Shown piece by piece: positions 19,111 through 29,735 of a stretch of 64,000 nucleotides of DNA. Every line of letters starts with the position of its first letter. Positions within the stretch are counted from its first letter, which is position 1. The notes beneath the pieces are model-generated. The model ran no database searches. It was not told where the DNA came from and worked only from the letters and a program-made list of their open reading frames with translations. The stretch is from the NCBI RefSeq assembly GCF_000372725.1, contig NW_005199770.1, forward strand, positions 172,295-236,294, in the 5' to 3' direction. Source of the DNA: Emiliania huxleyi CCMP1516. Its lineage: Eukaryota; Haptophyta; Isochrysidales; Noelaerhabdaceae. A program made the position numbers and the translations under genes.

Positions 19111-21417
19111 TCACGGTCCGCCACGTGGCGGGGTGTCACAAATGGGACATGAGTTGCAAGGGCTTAAGCCGTGAAGGATCATGCAGCTTTCGCCGAATCC
19201 GGGACACGTTGCTGAGTTTTTGTAGCGGGGATCCCGCCGGCAATTCCAATCAGACCCAAGCTGCCGCGTGGGCATCAACGCAGCAGCAATTTCTGCAAAT
19301 GGCTGATTCCCTCCGTAGATGGGGCCTTGCTTGAAAAGGGGGTGCTTGGCGTGAAAGCGGGCGATGCTGAGCATTCGTGGGAAGAAACCAGCCTCGCAGT
19401 AGGCGTGGGCATTGATTGCCAGAACACCGGCATTGAATTGCTGGCGAGATGCATTCGCTGCGTCGAAGCCGTTGAAGCCCCACTGCTCAAAGAGGACCGA
19501 TGGGGCTATGGTAGGCCAGGCCAACTTGTGAGGCTGGCGCTTTGCAACCGTAAGCACGGGGACAGCATCGTGCGACGAGGCATTCCAGCCAAACCAGGCG
19601 CCAAGTGGGCCTCGCACTAACGTATCCGAGTCCAGGTACAAGAAGGAATGGATGCCCAGCGAGAGCAGTTGTCGATGTGCAATGAAGCGATAGTCGTTGC
19701 CAAGCATCGCCCCAGAATCCCTGTGCAATTTTGCTATTTTGCATTTCGTTTTTTGCCCCCTTGGACATGCAGTTCGATGGCGCCCAAACCTTCTCAGATC
19801 GGCAATGACGTCTTCCCGAAAATCCATCATGCCAATGTGTACTTGCCCAACGTACAACGCCGGATCAGCCAAGTGGCACGCGTTGCTTGTAGCCACGGGT
19901 TCGCGCAGAGCGACACAGGGCGTGAGCTTAAGATGTGGACGCAGCAGCGAAGTACAATTCACGCGAGAAGATGCCGGAGCATCTACAAGCACTACAAGTG
20001 CCAGAGCCAGAGACGCGACACCGCCATGGTGAAGCACCGACGCCACGCTGTTAACGAGATCATTGACGAGGCTTGGCCGAGTTCCCGAAAGTGTCCAAAG
20101 AACAGCCCGGGTCGCTAGGTGGGTGGCCGTGCTCGTTATAGCTTCTAGGCGCCTCCCCGGTTTGGTCTCGGCCGAGACGTGGTCTCGGTGGTGTTCACGG
20201 AGAAAGCTGATGCAGTCTGAGAACGAGAGGCGTTTCGATGGGTGCTCATCGATCATGAGGGGCAGCAGCTCTCGCACAGCCTGGCTATGCTTCGCTGCAA
20301 GAGGAAGCAGCCACTCCTTCGTCGCCACGTCGTAAACATGGGTCTTGGGGGAGAGGGGCCTGCAGCGCCCTGGCTGCACTGTAGTGTTGATGGAATTAAA
20401 CAAGGGCAGCTGCCTCACGTCGCAGTGCCCTATCGCCTCTGGTGCCCCAATGGGTGTGTTGGCCCCGCACCCATCGGCCTCGCCCGTCGCGCAGCAGCAG
20501 TGGTAGCTCTTCGTGGCAGGGCAGTCGGTATGGGCAAGGCAGGTCGGCACAGGATGAAGCGCCTCTCCCGACACGCCGTGTGACGAGTTCACGCCCAGCA
20601 GTCTGGCCACCTCTCCTTCCATGGCTGGCGGGCCGTCGATGAGCTCAAAGCTGACAGTGCGGCCACTGACCGCGACTTGAAACTGGCTGGGGGCCAAGTC
20701 CTGCAGGAAGAAGCCGCCGACCTCACTGAATGAGCGGAAACACTCGAGAATTGCAAGTGCGAGCTCCAATGGGAGGTGTCGCGCCAGCCGCGTGAATTCT
20801 TTGCTCATCGCATAGAATCTCTGCTGGTGGGTTATCGCAGACATCTTGTGCAAGTCAAGCATCGCATGGCCGTTCAGAAAGGGGCCAGGTGCAAAGCCGC
20901 CGTCGAGTGACCTCACCACGTACACTACGCGTGGTGACGCGGAGTTAGTCATGTTTTCGCTGAACCCTCCCAGCAAGAATGGTATGCCAGTATGCCCACG
21001 CAAGTACTCCAGGTAAAGGACCTCTTCGTACACAACACTTGGCCCCCGGGTGCTCGTATGCTTGGCCCGCTTCACAATTACGGGCCTGGAATCGCTCCTC
21101 CGCAGTTGAGCGCTGAACGCCTCCTTGCGCTTACCTCTGCCGAGCGGTGTCCATGCTGACTCATCCTGCAGATGCGATGCATCCCGAACGACCCAGTGCT
21201 GTGGCGGCGGCGCCTTTCCCTCCATGAACTCCATGACCGAACGCATATGCGCGCTCGTCGGCATGGTGCTCGACGCAGATGATTCCACGGGAGCCGCTGC
21301 TGCTGCGCCGGGGAGGCACGCATCGGCACAAGGCGTGCAATTGGGGCCGACGAGCATATCGCTCGAGCAGGCGAGCGTCGTTGGCATGAAAAGGTACCAA
21401 AGAAAACAAAGCATCAT
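19111..21417 (-). CDS. Secretory-pathway kinase / GT8 glycosyltransferase fusion
   Basis: I chose the ATG at 21417 (768 residues) because it opens a signal-peptide-like MMLCFLWYLFMPTTLACSS. The larger open frame upstream is satellite translation. Residues ~80-400 form a divergent kinase like FAM69/DIPK. VIVKRAK (Lys116) is the ATP-lysine strand and EEVLYLEYL the helix-C glutamate region. FLQDLAPSQF (Asp240) stands for the catalytic loop and FELIDGPP (Asp261) for the metal-binding motif. A Cys-rich insert (CLAHTDCP...CCCATGEADGC) follows, as in secretory kinases. Residues ~480-768 look like glycosyltransferase family 8: YLDSDTLV (DxD at ~596-598), QQFNAGVLAINA and GSDWNCRR. One chain may therefore phosphorylate and glycosylate a substrate in the ER/Golgi lumen. 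No introns. Lies inside the palindrome loop. Confidence 0.75.
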   Translation of the reverse strand: MMLCFLWYLFMPTTLACSSDMLVGPNCTPCADACLPGAAAAAPVESSASSTMPTSAHMRSVMEFMEGKAPPPQHWVVRDASHLQDESAWTPLGRGKRKEAFSAQLRRSDSRPVIVKRAKHTSTRGPSVVYEEVLYLEYLRGHTGIPFLLGGFSENMTNSASPRVVYVVRSLDGGFAPGPFLNGHAMLDLHKMSAITHQQRFYAMSKEFTRLARHLPLELALAILECFRSFSEVGGFFLQDLAPSQFQVAVSGRTVSFELIDGPPAMEGEVARLLGVNSSHGVSGEALHPVPTCLAHTDCPATKSYHCCCATGEADGCGANTPIGAPEAIGHCDVRQLPLFNSINTTVQPGRCRPLSPKTHVYDVATKEWLLPLAAKHSQAVRELLPLMIDEHPSKRLSFSDCISFLREHHRDHVSAETKPGRRLEAITSTATHLATRAVLWTLSGTRPSLVNDLVNSVASVLHHGGVASLALALVVLVDAPASSRVNCTSLLRPHLKLTPCVALREPVATSNACHLADPALYVGQVHIGMMDFREDVIADLRRFGRHRTACPRGQKTKCKIAKLHRDSGAMLGNDYRFIAHRQLLSLGIHSFLYLDSDTLVRGPLGAWFGWNASSHDAVPVLTVAKRQPHKLAWPTIAPSVLFEQWGFNGFDAANASRQQFNAGVLAINAHAYCEAGFFPRMLSIARFHAKHPLFKQGPIYGGNQPFAEIAAALMPTRQLGSDWNCRRDPRYKNSATCPGFGESCMILHGLSPCNSCPICDTPPRGGP

Positions 21418-21449
21418 GCTCTCGACGGTCGCACCTGCGGGAGGCTGCA

Positions 21450-23990
21450 GAGGTGGAGGCGGCGGCCGGGGCGCGAGGGGGTGGGAGGGGGTGGTGTTGG
21501 AAGGAGAGGTGCGCACGGCCACAGCGGGCGCGAGGGTGCGTGGGGAGCAAAGCGCAGAGCGTGGGCGCGTAGGGCGGGCAGGCTGCAGAGGGAGGCGGCA
21601 GCAGTGGCGGCGGCGGCGGCAGTAGCAGCGGCAGCAGTAGCAGCGCGGCGGCAGGCGGCAGAGGATGAGGTGGAGACAGAAGGCGCACGAAGGCGGCGAG
21701 TGGAGAGGTGTTGGGAAAGAGGGAGGTGCGGCAGAGGAGGCGTGGGAGATGGGTGGGGGGAGTGTGCGTGCAGGGTGTGGAAGGAAGAGGCGGCAATAGC
21801 AGCGGCAGCAATAGCGGCGGTGGCAGTAGCAGCGGTGGTGGATGGCAGAGGATGAATGGGATGAATCAGGTGGATAAGGAAGGCGCGATGGCGGCGGGTG
21901 TGGAGGTGCTGGGGAAGAGGGAGGTGTGGCGGATGAGGCGGGGGAGATGGGTGTGTTGTGTGTGTGCAGGGTGTGTGGAAGGAAGAGGCGGCGGCAGTAG
22001 CAGTGGCGGTGGCGGTGGGTGGCAGAGTGAATGAGGTGGAGAAGGGAAGGCGCGCGAAGGCGGCGAGCGGGGAGGTGCTGGGGAAGAGGGAGGTGCGGCG
22101 GATGAGGCGGGGGAGATGGGTGTGTTGTGTGTGTGTGCAGAATGTGTGGAAGGAAGAGGCGGCGGCAGTAGCAGTGGCGGTGGCGGTGGGTGGCAGAGTG
22201 AATGAGGTGGAGAAGGGATGGCAGAGGATGAGGTGGAGACGGAAGGCGCACGAAGGCGGTGAGTGGAGAGGTGTTGGGAAAGAGGGGAGGTGCGGCGGAG
22301 GAGGCGTGGGAATGCTCGGGAGGAGTGTGTGCGTGCAGGGTGTGGAAGGGAAGAGGCGGAAGTAGCAGCGGCGGTAGCAGCGGCGGTGGCAGGCGGCAGA
22401 GGATGAGGTGGAGAAGGAAGGCACGCGAAGGCGGCGAAAGGAGAGGTGCTGGTCAAGAGAGAGGTGCGGCGGAGGAGGCGGGGGAGATGCGGGGGGTGCG
22501 TGCGGGTGTGGAAGGGAGCGGCGGCAGTAGCAGCGGCAGATGCAGCGGCGGCAGTAGCAGCAGTAGTAGCGGCGGCGATGGCAGAGGTGTTGGGAATGAG
22601 ATGGACAAGGAAAGGCGCGAAGGCGGCGAGTTGGGGAGGTGCTGGGCAAGAGGGAGGTGTGGCGGAGGAGGCGGGGGAGATGGGTGGGTGGTGGTGGTGG
22701 TGGGGTGGGGGGGGGTGCGGGGTGTGGAAGGAAGAGGCGGCAATAGCAGCGGCGGAGGCAATAGCAGCGGCGGCGAGCAGAGGAGGGCGGCGAGTGCTGG
22801 GGAAGAGGGAGGGCCGGCGGAGGAGGCGGGGGAGATGGGTGTGTTGTGTGTGTGCAGGGTGTGTGGAAGGGAGAGGCGTCTAGCAGAGGCGGAAATAGCA
22901 GCGGCGGCAGTAGCAGCAGCGGCAGTAGCGGCGGCGGCGATGGATGGCAGAGGATGATGGAGGTGGAGAAGGGAGGGCGCGCGAAGGCGGCGAGTGGGGA
23001 GGTGTTGGGGAAGAGGGAGGTGCGGCGGAGGAGGCACGGGAGATGGGTGTGGGCTTGGGGGTGGGGGGGGGGGGGAGGAAGAGGCGGCAGAAGCAGCGGC
23101 AATAGCAGCGGCGGCGATGGATGGCAGAGGAGGGCGGCGAGTGCTGGGGAAGAGGGAGGGCCGGCGGAGGAGGCGGGGGAGATGGGTGTGTTGTGTGTGT
23201 GTGCAGGGTGTGTGGAAGGAAGAGGCGTCTAGCAGAGGCGGAAATAGCAGCGGCGGCAGTAGCAGCAGCGGCAGTAGCGGCGGCGGCGATGGATGGCAGA
23301 GGATGATGGAGGTGGAGAAGGGAGGGCGCGCGAAGGCGGCGAGTGGGGAGGTGTTGGGGAAGAGGGAGGTGCGGCGGAGGAGGCGCGGGAGATGGGTGTG
23401 GGGTGGGGGGTGGGGGGTGGGGAAGGAAGAGGCGGCAGAAGCAGCGGCAATAGCAGCGGCGGCGATGGATGACAGAGGATGAATGAGGTGGAGAAGGGAG
23501 GGCGCGCGAAGGCGGCGGGTGTGGAGGTGCGGGGGAAGAGGGGAGGTGCGGCGGAGGAGGCGGGGGGTGCGTGCGGGGTGTGGAAGGAAGAGGCGGCGGC
23601 AGTAGCAGCGGCAGCAGCAGCGGCGGCGGCGGCGCTGCGGCACAAGAGGCGGCCGGGGCGCGAGGGGGTGGTGTTGGAAGGAGAGGTGCGCACGGCCACA
23701 GCGGGCGCGAGGGTGCGTGGGGAGCAAAGCGCAGAGCGGTGGGGCGCGTAGCGCGGGCAGGCTGCAGAGGGAGGCGGCGGCGGTGGCGGCGGTGGCGGCG
23801 GCGGCGGCGGCGCTGCGGCACAAGAGGCGACCGGGGCGCGCGTGAGGGTGGTGGAAGGGCGGGGTGCGGTTGAAAGGCAGGCGAGAGTCGGGGCCGGGGG
23901 GGGGGGCGCGGCAGCAGAGGCGGCAGCGGCAGAGGAAGCGGCGGCAGAAGCGGTGGCGGTGGTGGCGGCCGTGGGAGTGCGGTACTGACG
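21450..23990. repeat. 2.5-kb purine-rich satellite block
   Basis: Degenerate tandem units of roughly 150-250 bp are built from the same phrases: GGAGGTGCTGGGGAAGAGGG, AGGTGCGGCGGAGGAGGCGG, GGGAGATGGGTGTGTTGTG, a TGCAGGGTGTGGAAGGAAGA block, then GGCAGTAGCAGCGGC triplets. A ~90-bp phrase around GCGCACGGCCACAGCGGGCG is found at both ends (21473-21565 and 23660-23740), suggesting block duplication. The plus strand is almost free of C runs, so long open frames on the minus strand are Pro/Ser/His shadows, not genes. Confidence 0.9.
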
Positions 23991-24249
23991 AAGTGGGTGG
24001 CAGGCAGGGGGTGGAGGGCAACCGTATGAACCAACGTGCCGGTTTCCCAGTCCCGGTTCGGCCGCGCCCCACCCAGGTGCGCCGACATTGACGCCAACAG
24101 CGCTGCCGCCGACGCCGACGCCACCGCAACCGGCCGGGCCGCGGCGAGATGGCGGGTTTGGTCGGAAGGGGGGCGGTGACGCGGTGCGTCTGGTCGACGC
24201 GCAGGCCCGCATACGCGGCGGTGCGGGCAGGCGAGGCGCGGGCGCACCA

Positions 24250-24575
24250 GAGTGTTCGTCGAAGGGAGGAAGGTCCTTGCAGATGCAGGCCGAGATCGTC
24301 TTTGGCTTCGAATTCTTTTCTTCCGTCGCCAGAGGAGAGCGAGGGGAGCGACACGGAGGGGAGCGACCCGCACTCTTCGAGTGCGTCGCAGACCTTGGAG
24401 CGCACGTCGACAGCGTACTGCACATCGGAGGTGTCGCGCGGTGCGGAGAGCCAATGAAATGTTGCACAAGAGGACCGTTTCGATGCGCGACCTCCGCGCC
24501 ACCTTCAAGACGGACATCCTCGACCTGGACGAGCGGATGGCCATCGTCCGCGAGCGCATGAATGCGTACCGCTAG
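24250..24575 (+). pseudogene. Ser-rich / coiled-coil protein fragment
   Basis: Two neighbouring frames read protein-like. SSLASNSFLPSPEESEGSD with SSSASQTLERTSTAYC occupies about 24295-24450, and RTVSMRDLRATFKTDILDLD plus ERMAIVRERMNAYR ends at the stop at 24575. They may be exons of one small protein or debris. No family recognised. It sits between the satellite block and the 42-bp array. Confidence 0.35.
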
Positions 24576-24662
24576 TCGGCGGGGGAGTCTGCAGAGCTCG
24601 CGAAGCGCGCGCAGATCGCCGAAGTTGGTGTCTCTCTTCAAAGAGTTTTCATGAAGACGCCG

Positions 24663-25334
24663 ACATCAGGCAACTCTCGCCAAGACGAGGGCGAGCCCCC
24701 GCCGACATCAGGCAACTCTCGCCAAGACGAGGGCGAGCCCCCGCCGACATCAGGCAACTCTCGCCAAGACGAGGGCGAGCCCCCGCCGACATCAGGCAAC
24801 TCTCGCCAAGACGAGGGCGAGCCCCCGCCGACATCAGGCAACTCTCGCCAAGACGAGGGCGAGCCCCCGCCGACATCAGGCAACTCTCGCCAAGACGAGG
24901 GCGAGCCCCCGCCGACATCAGGCAACTCTCGCCAAGACGAGGGCGAGCCCCCGCCGACATCAGGCAACTCTCGCCAAGACGAGGGCGAGCCCCCGCCGAC
25001 ATCAGGCAACTCTCGCCAAGACGAGGGCGAGCCCCCGCCGACATCAGGCAACTCTCGCCAACACGAGGGCGAGCCCCCGCCGACATCAGGCAACTCTCGC
25101 CAAGACGAGGGCGAGCCCCCGCCGACATCAGGCAACTCTCGCCAAGACGAGGGCGAGCCCCCGCCGACATCAGGCAACTCTCGCCAACACGAGGGCGAGC
25201 CCCCGCCGACATCAGGCAACTCTCGCCAAGACGAGGGCGAGCCCCCGCCGACATCAGGCAACTCTCGCCAAGACGAGGGCGAGCCCCCGCCGACATCAGG
25301 CAACTCTCGCCAACACGAGGGCGAGCCCCCGCCG
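24663..25334. repeat. 42-bp minisatellite, exactly 16 units
   Basis: Sixteen units of 42 bp run without gaps. Each would translate on the plus strand as TSGNSRQDEGEPPP. Units 10, 13 and 16 carry the same single difference (H for D), so the right half has a three-unit higher-order period. Both strands are open because 42 is a multiple of three. The array ends in the inner edge of the right palindrome arm. There are no unique spacers, so it is not a CRISPR. Confidence 0.95.
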
Positions 25335-25347
25335 ACATCGGGTCGCG

Positions 25348-25776
25348 CCGTCCCTTCCAATCTCGTAGGAGTCGAGCAAGGCCTCGCCCTCGCCGTCTGT
25401 CGCATGCCACTTCCAATTATTGATATTGATCGTAATCGAATTGTTGGACAAATTGACCCCGCCGCCCCGGGCGCAGCTCCATTCGCGACCGTCCAGCTTT
25501 TACCCAAATGTTCCCTCGAATGTTAACTCGAAGAGTGTCAGCTCAAAAAGAAAAAGTTTGCACGAAGATCGTCGCGAATATTTTTCCACAGAAAAGCGAC
25601 GGCGCCTGGTTGTTGCACGTTAGTCGAATAGGGGGGGTTCTCGACCCGCGCCGCTCGGTCCTCTCTTCCGATTCAGCATGCTCCTATACGCGTGGCTCCG
25701 CTACGTCCAAGTAATTGCAATTTCATCCCTCGCCGCACTCGCCGTGGCAGTGCAAGCTGTGCATCTCCTCGAGCAT

Positions 25777-25830
<54 letters not shown>

Positions 25831-28548
25831 AGCGACGGCGGCGGGCCTTCTCTGAGTAGTGTGCGGTTTGCACACCAGACCTTTTTTGCCATCCTCTGGC
25901 TGTTAGTCACCTCGGCCGTGCTCCTCGGGCCAAAGCTGCTTGCGCGGGCCGAGCCGAGCGGGAGAACCGCTCTTGACCTCGCGTTGGCGCGGGTCATTCT
26001 TGTACTGCTGTTCTTGCAAGACTATCACCTACGGGGACACCAGCTGCACTTGACCGAACCGGGTCCCGCGGGCAGCTTCACCGTCGTAACCGGCCTGCTG
26101 CCCGAAGGACATCGCGACTGGATGCCCGGCCTGGCAGTCTGGAATCGCGAATGGATGTCAGTAGCTTGGTTTGAGCCGCTCGCCATCAAGGTCTTCGCGG
26201 TGCTCGCTCTGCTTGGTGTGTGCGCGCGGCCGGCCTTGCTCGGCCTCGCGGTGCTCGAGATGAGATGCCAGCTGCTCAAGCGCTCACACATGTCAGACCG
26301 CCACCACAGCGGCCACATAATCCCTCCCGTGCTGCTCCTCTTCGCTCTCGCGCCCTCTGGGGACGCGCTCAGTCTGTGCCGTCTCTCGCTCTCCGATCAG
26401 TACCAGTGGCGACTCCACGGCTTGCTGCCGCGTCTCTGCGGGAGAGGCGTCGCCACTGACACCGCCGACCCCGCTCCGCGGCCGTCCTCCCATTACACGC
26501 TCCCGTTCATCTCTTTGCTCCTCGTGCTCGCCAGCGCATACGCCACTGCCGGCTTGTACAAGCTGACCAATTGCTACCGAGCTTACGAGGACGAAGATGC
26601 AGACGTTGGCTGGTTTGCATTCACCAGCGTCTTCTGGACGTCTGACCACTTGAAGTGGCTGATGCACCACGAATTGATGAACAAGTGCTCGGGCGAGAGC
26701 TGCCTCCACCCGGGTGCAGCGGTGTGGCGGCCGCTGTGCACTGAGACCGTGGGCCTCGTCGCCGAGTGGTTGTGGCAATTTTGTGCGTGGGCGCAGCCAC
26801 CCTCCATTCACGCCCATTGCCTGTTGGGGAGCCGTTATCTCATGCCGGCTGCGCGATTTGACTTGCTGCCCCGAGCCCTCCTCCAGCTCGCCGCGTTCAG
26901 CGCAGTGGCTTGGGAGGTGGGGATGTGGCTCGCCGTCCTCGCGCCCGGCGACAAGCCACGCGCGCTCATCGCCTGCGTCGCCTTCCTATTTCACCAGGGG
27001 AACATCTGGATGAATCGCATATACTTTGACGACTTCCAGGCACCGCCACGTGCAACGCCCACACACACGCGCGCAGCGACCCCTCGAAGCATGTTGCGCG
27101 ATGGCTCTGACACTTAGATACCCCGCGACCGTGTGTCAGGATCTTTACGTCGTGTGGGCAGCGCCTTGGCTCGTGCTGGCGTACTCGCGGCTGCGCGGTC
27201 GAGGCCGCTCGGAGGCGGTTGCGGCGAAAACTGGAGTTGCCGAGGCGAACGCGGCCGACGACGAGCTTCCGCTCGTGGACCGCGACGAGACCGCTGCGCC
27301 AAAGCCGCACAAGGAGAGCCGCGGCCCCGCAGGCCCGCCCTTGATTGACCGCGCGATGCACCTCTTGGTCGCGTTGCTCCCCATCCTTCTGGGGACAGTT
27401 CGCTGGTACGCTTCTGTGGACGCCTACCCGGTGAGCCTGTTTGCTGGGAAGCTTAGGCCGCTCGCCACGCCACGCTCAGAGAGTCTGATTATGGCGCGCG
27501 CCTCGGTCCCCGCGGTGCAGGTGTCGGGGTTCCCCGCGTTCTGCGTCAACTCTCGCCGCGTCCTGAAGAGCTGGAAGGAGGGCAAGCCGTGGAAGCCGAC
27601 GAGCCTAGAGTTGCTGCGCGAGACGCGTTTACTTGCCGCGAGCGAGAACGCGTCCTCGCCGGTCCTGCGCTTTCTCGCGCGCGGCCACTTCAACCAGGAA
27701 GGGGACCACAATGGCCAGAAAAAGGCGAGCTCGCTGAGTTGTGACGCGGCGCTCAAGGGCCGGGTCGACGTATTGTTGGAGTCACTCTACTCCACGCCAC
27801 GCCGGTGGGCCTCGAGTGATGGCAGCTGGGACGGCGATCCGGGCACTATCACACACTTGCAGTTCGTGGTGTGCACCCCCGCTCCCCGCTCGCAGCCTTC
27901 ACCCCACGCTACACCCCGGCATCGCTCTTGGGATGTCCGATCCCACACAGACACGGGAGCATGCCACTGTTGCTGCCGCCGGGCACACACTTCTCGTCTG
28001 CCTCCGCGCGCAGGTAACCAAGGTCACGCTCGATACAAACAGTCTGCGGGCAAACTTGGACAAAGCGAGCCACGTGCAGCAGGTTGTTCAGGTGTCTGTG
28101 CCTCACCGCATCGTCGCGTCCAACATCACCAAGGCGCGCGGTGCCGCGAGCAATCGCGGGGCCAGAAACAGAGGGCTGCCGCTTCGCTCCGTCGCAGATG
28201 CGCCGGAGTGGGCGCGCGAATGCCCACCTCCGGAATGGGACAAGAAGTGGCTTCTGTGTGAGCTCGACGACAGCGGCGGAATGCGCAGGGTTACACACAC
28301 GTGGCCGCCGCCGCAGTGGCACGCGTGCAGCAAAGCCCCGTGCGACCGCGCTTGCGCCGTCCACGGACAGCATGCTTCAGGCGAGTGACCGCCGCAGTCA
28401 CGCGCGAGCTCTTCCCCGAGGCGGCTAGGCGCTTCCACCGTCGTGGGAGCGCCGCCGCGGCGCTGCTGACACGGCGGAGCCCGGCGAGCCGACGAGCTAG
28501 CTCCCTCGTCACACACGCGCACGGACGCATGGAGATCCGCGCGCGTGC

Positions 28549-28579
<31 letters not shown>

Positions 28580-28825
28580 ACACTCCATACGCGAGCCCGC
28601 TCTCGCTCCGCCGCTCGTGCGCCCCGCGCATGTCAGCCTTCTCATGCCTCCGGCCTCCGAGCGCCCACCTCGGGCGCTCGGGCGGTTGGGGATGGCATAT
28701 CGGTTCCCTGGAAATGTGGCGTCATTTTATACGGCTAATAAACCGCATAGACTTTGCCATGCAGGCCGTTATTACCAAAATTGTTGATTGTATCTCCTGC
28801 CTATGAGGCTTATTTTTTATATTTC
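25348..28825. repeat. Right arm of the 16.3-kb palindrome
   Basis: Inverted, near-identical partner of 12547-16040. It is 16 bp shorter overall, because the dinucleotide run at 28551-28583 is 18 bp shorter and 2-3 bp differ near 25625. The inner edge abuts the 42-bp array. The outer edge abuts the promoter of the capsid-like gene at 28866. The high identity means recent duplication or continuing conversion between arms. Confidence 0.95.
25678..28388 (+). CDS. HTTM-like multi-pass membrane protein, copy B
   Basis: Mirror copy of the gene at 13002-15712. ATG at 25678. Proposed exons are 25678-27039, 27077-27868 and 27951-28388 (863 residues), with a 37-nt GC-AG first intron (uncertain) and an 82-nt GT-AG second intron. 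If the first intron is not real, the locus makes a 479-residue protein ending RDGSDT, followed by a second protein starting MALTLRYPATVCQDLYVVW. Both copies look intact and have the same length, so both could be expressed. The Gly/Asp loop near the N-terminus is encoded by a GGC/GAC run. Confidence 0.6.
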
Positions 28826-28865
28826 GTAATAGTATAATAGAGAGTGATAGTTTGTGAGAGCAACA
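28826..28865 (+). promoter_or_regulatory. AT-rich leader of the capsid-like gene
   Basis: Forty bases of AT-rich sequence (GTAATAGTATAATAGAGAG and onward) lie between the palindrome edge and the ATG at 28866. The abrupt drop in GC, together with the AT-rich last 100 bases of the arm, is what one expects of a virus-type promoter. Confidence 0.35.
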
Positions 28866-29435
28866 ATGGCCGGTATGGGACCAATGAAAGTGCTCGGTCA
28901 CATTTCCGAGAGCATGGCGGGCGTCTCTGCCCAGCACGTTAAGATCGATGCGTCTTCGGCGCGCGACGGTCTGAAGCCGTCTTCTTCCATCGCCTTCTCC
29001 CTTCCCCAGAACGCGCTCATTGACCTCGACACGCTTGCCATTCATGGAAAGGTTACTGTGACCAAGGGTCGCATGCCGTCTGCCATGTCGCTTATTGAGC
29101 GCTTCGAAGTCTCCATCGGTGGTCAGGTGATCAGTGGCGGCAGTTCTTTTTACGGGATTACGCAGGCTATGCTTGAGGCGAACACTGGTTGCAGAGGCAA
29201 TCTCGTAACCGAACACGGCATCGTAGCAGCGGCTTCCACTCCATACCAGGGCGAGCACTCCGTTGGCGCGGCGGGTGCGGACGAGGTTTCCAAGGTCACG
29301 TGGTCGAACTTCAAGACCGGATTTTTCGGAACGTGTGGCACTCGTGTGCTAGACACGAGCCGCCTTCCAATTATTACCTTACGTATCACGTGGGCTCCGA
29401 TCAAGGTTCTTGTTGACGCCGCCGCCACCGGCTAG
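28866..29435 (+). mobile_element. Polinton-like virus capsid protein fossil
   Basis: A 189-residue frame begins MAGMGPMKVLGHISESMAG. It has the order seen at the N-terminal jelly-roll of Polinton-like virus major capsid proteins: a short helical leader, a SIAFSLPQNALIDLDTLAIH strand pair, then SLIERFEVSIGGQVISGG, a G-I-T-Q-A-M-L helix and a strand-rich end. It is much shorter than the usual capsid protein, so it is treated as a broken copy representing roughly the first domain. Lower GC than the host genes supports a viral origin. The age is not extreme, because the part present is well preserved. No packaging ATPase, protease, integrase or polymerase B was found beside it. Confidence 0.6.
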
Positions 29436-29735
29436 TGTAAATTTCTCTTAATGGATGGGGTTCCTTGGTCGGATTCTTGTGGAGCGGCATGCGCATGGAC
29501 AAGCGGACAACGAGGGTGACCGCCTGCCTCGAAAAAAGAAAATGGAACGCGAGAGTGTAGGCTCCGGCAGCTGGGGGGGCGCCTGCACGTGCAGGGGGCC
29601 GAACACCAGCACGCGGTTAGGCCGTAAGTTAGGGGCTCGGGGTGGGGTTGAAGAGGGGTGGGGGGGTAGGGGACGGGTGTGGGGTGCAGGCTCGGCAGCA
29701 GCGCTTTGGCACTTGCATCGCGACAAGCCTGAGTC

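Noticed and set aside
21418-22251. N-terminal 277-residue Pro/Ser/His extension of the kinase-glycosyltransferase frame
   Set aside because: It is translation of the purine-rich satellite. A signal peptide begins cleanly at the ATG at 21417.
22453-24641. Very long minus-strand frames (470-656 residues)
   Set aside because: They are open only because the satellite is almost free of stop-forming bases; composition is HTHTPSPPP-like with no domain.
24663-25334. CRISPR array
   Set aside because: Units are contiguous with no unique spacers, and the setting is eukaryotic.
12547-28825. Calling the palindrome the terminal repeats of a complete Polinton
   Set aside because: No polymerase B, integrase, protease or packaging ATPase was seen, the arms carry a host-like membrane gene, and no target duplication flanks them.
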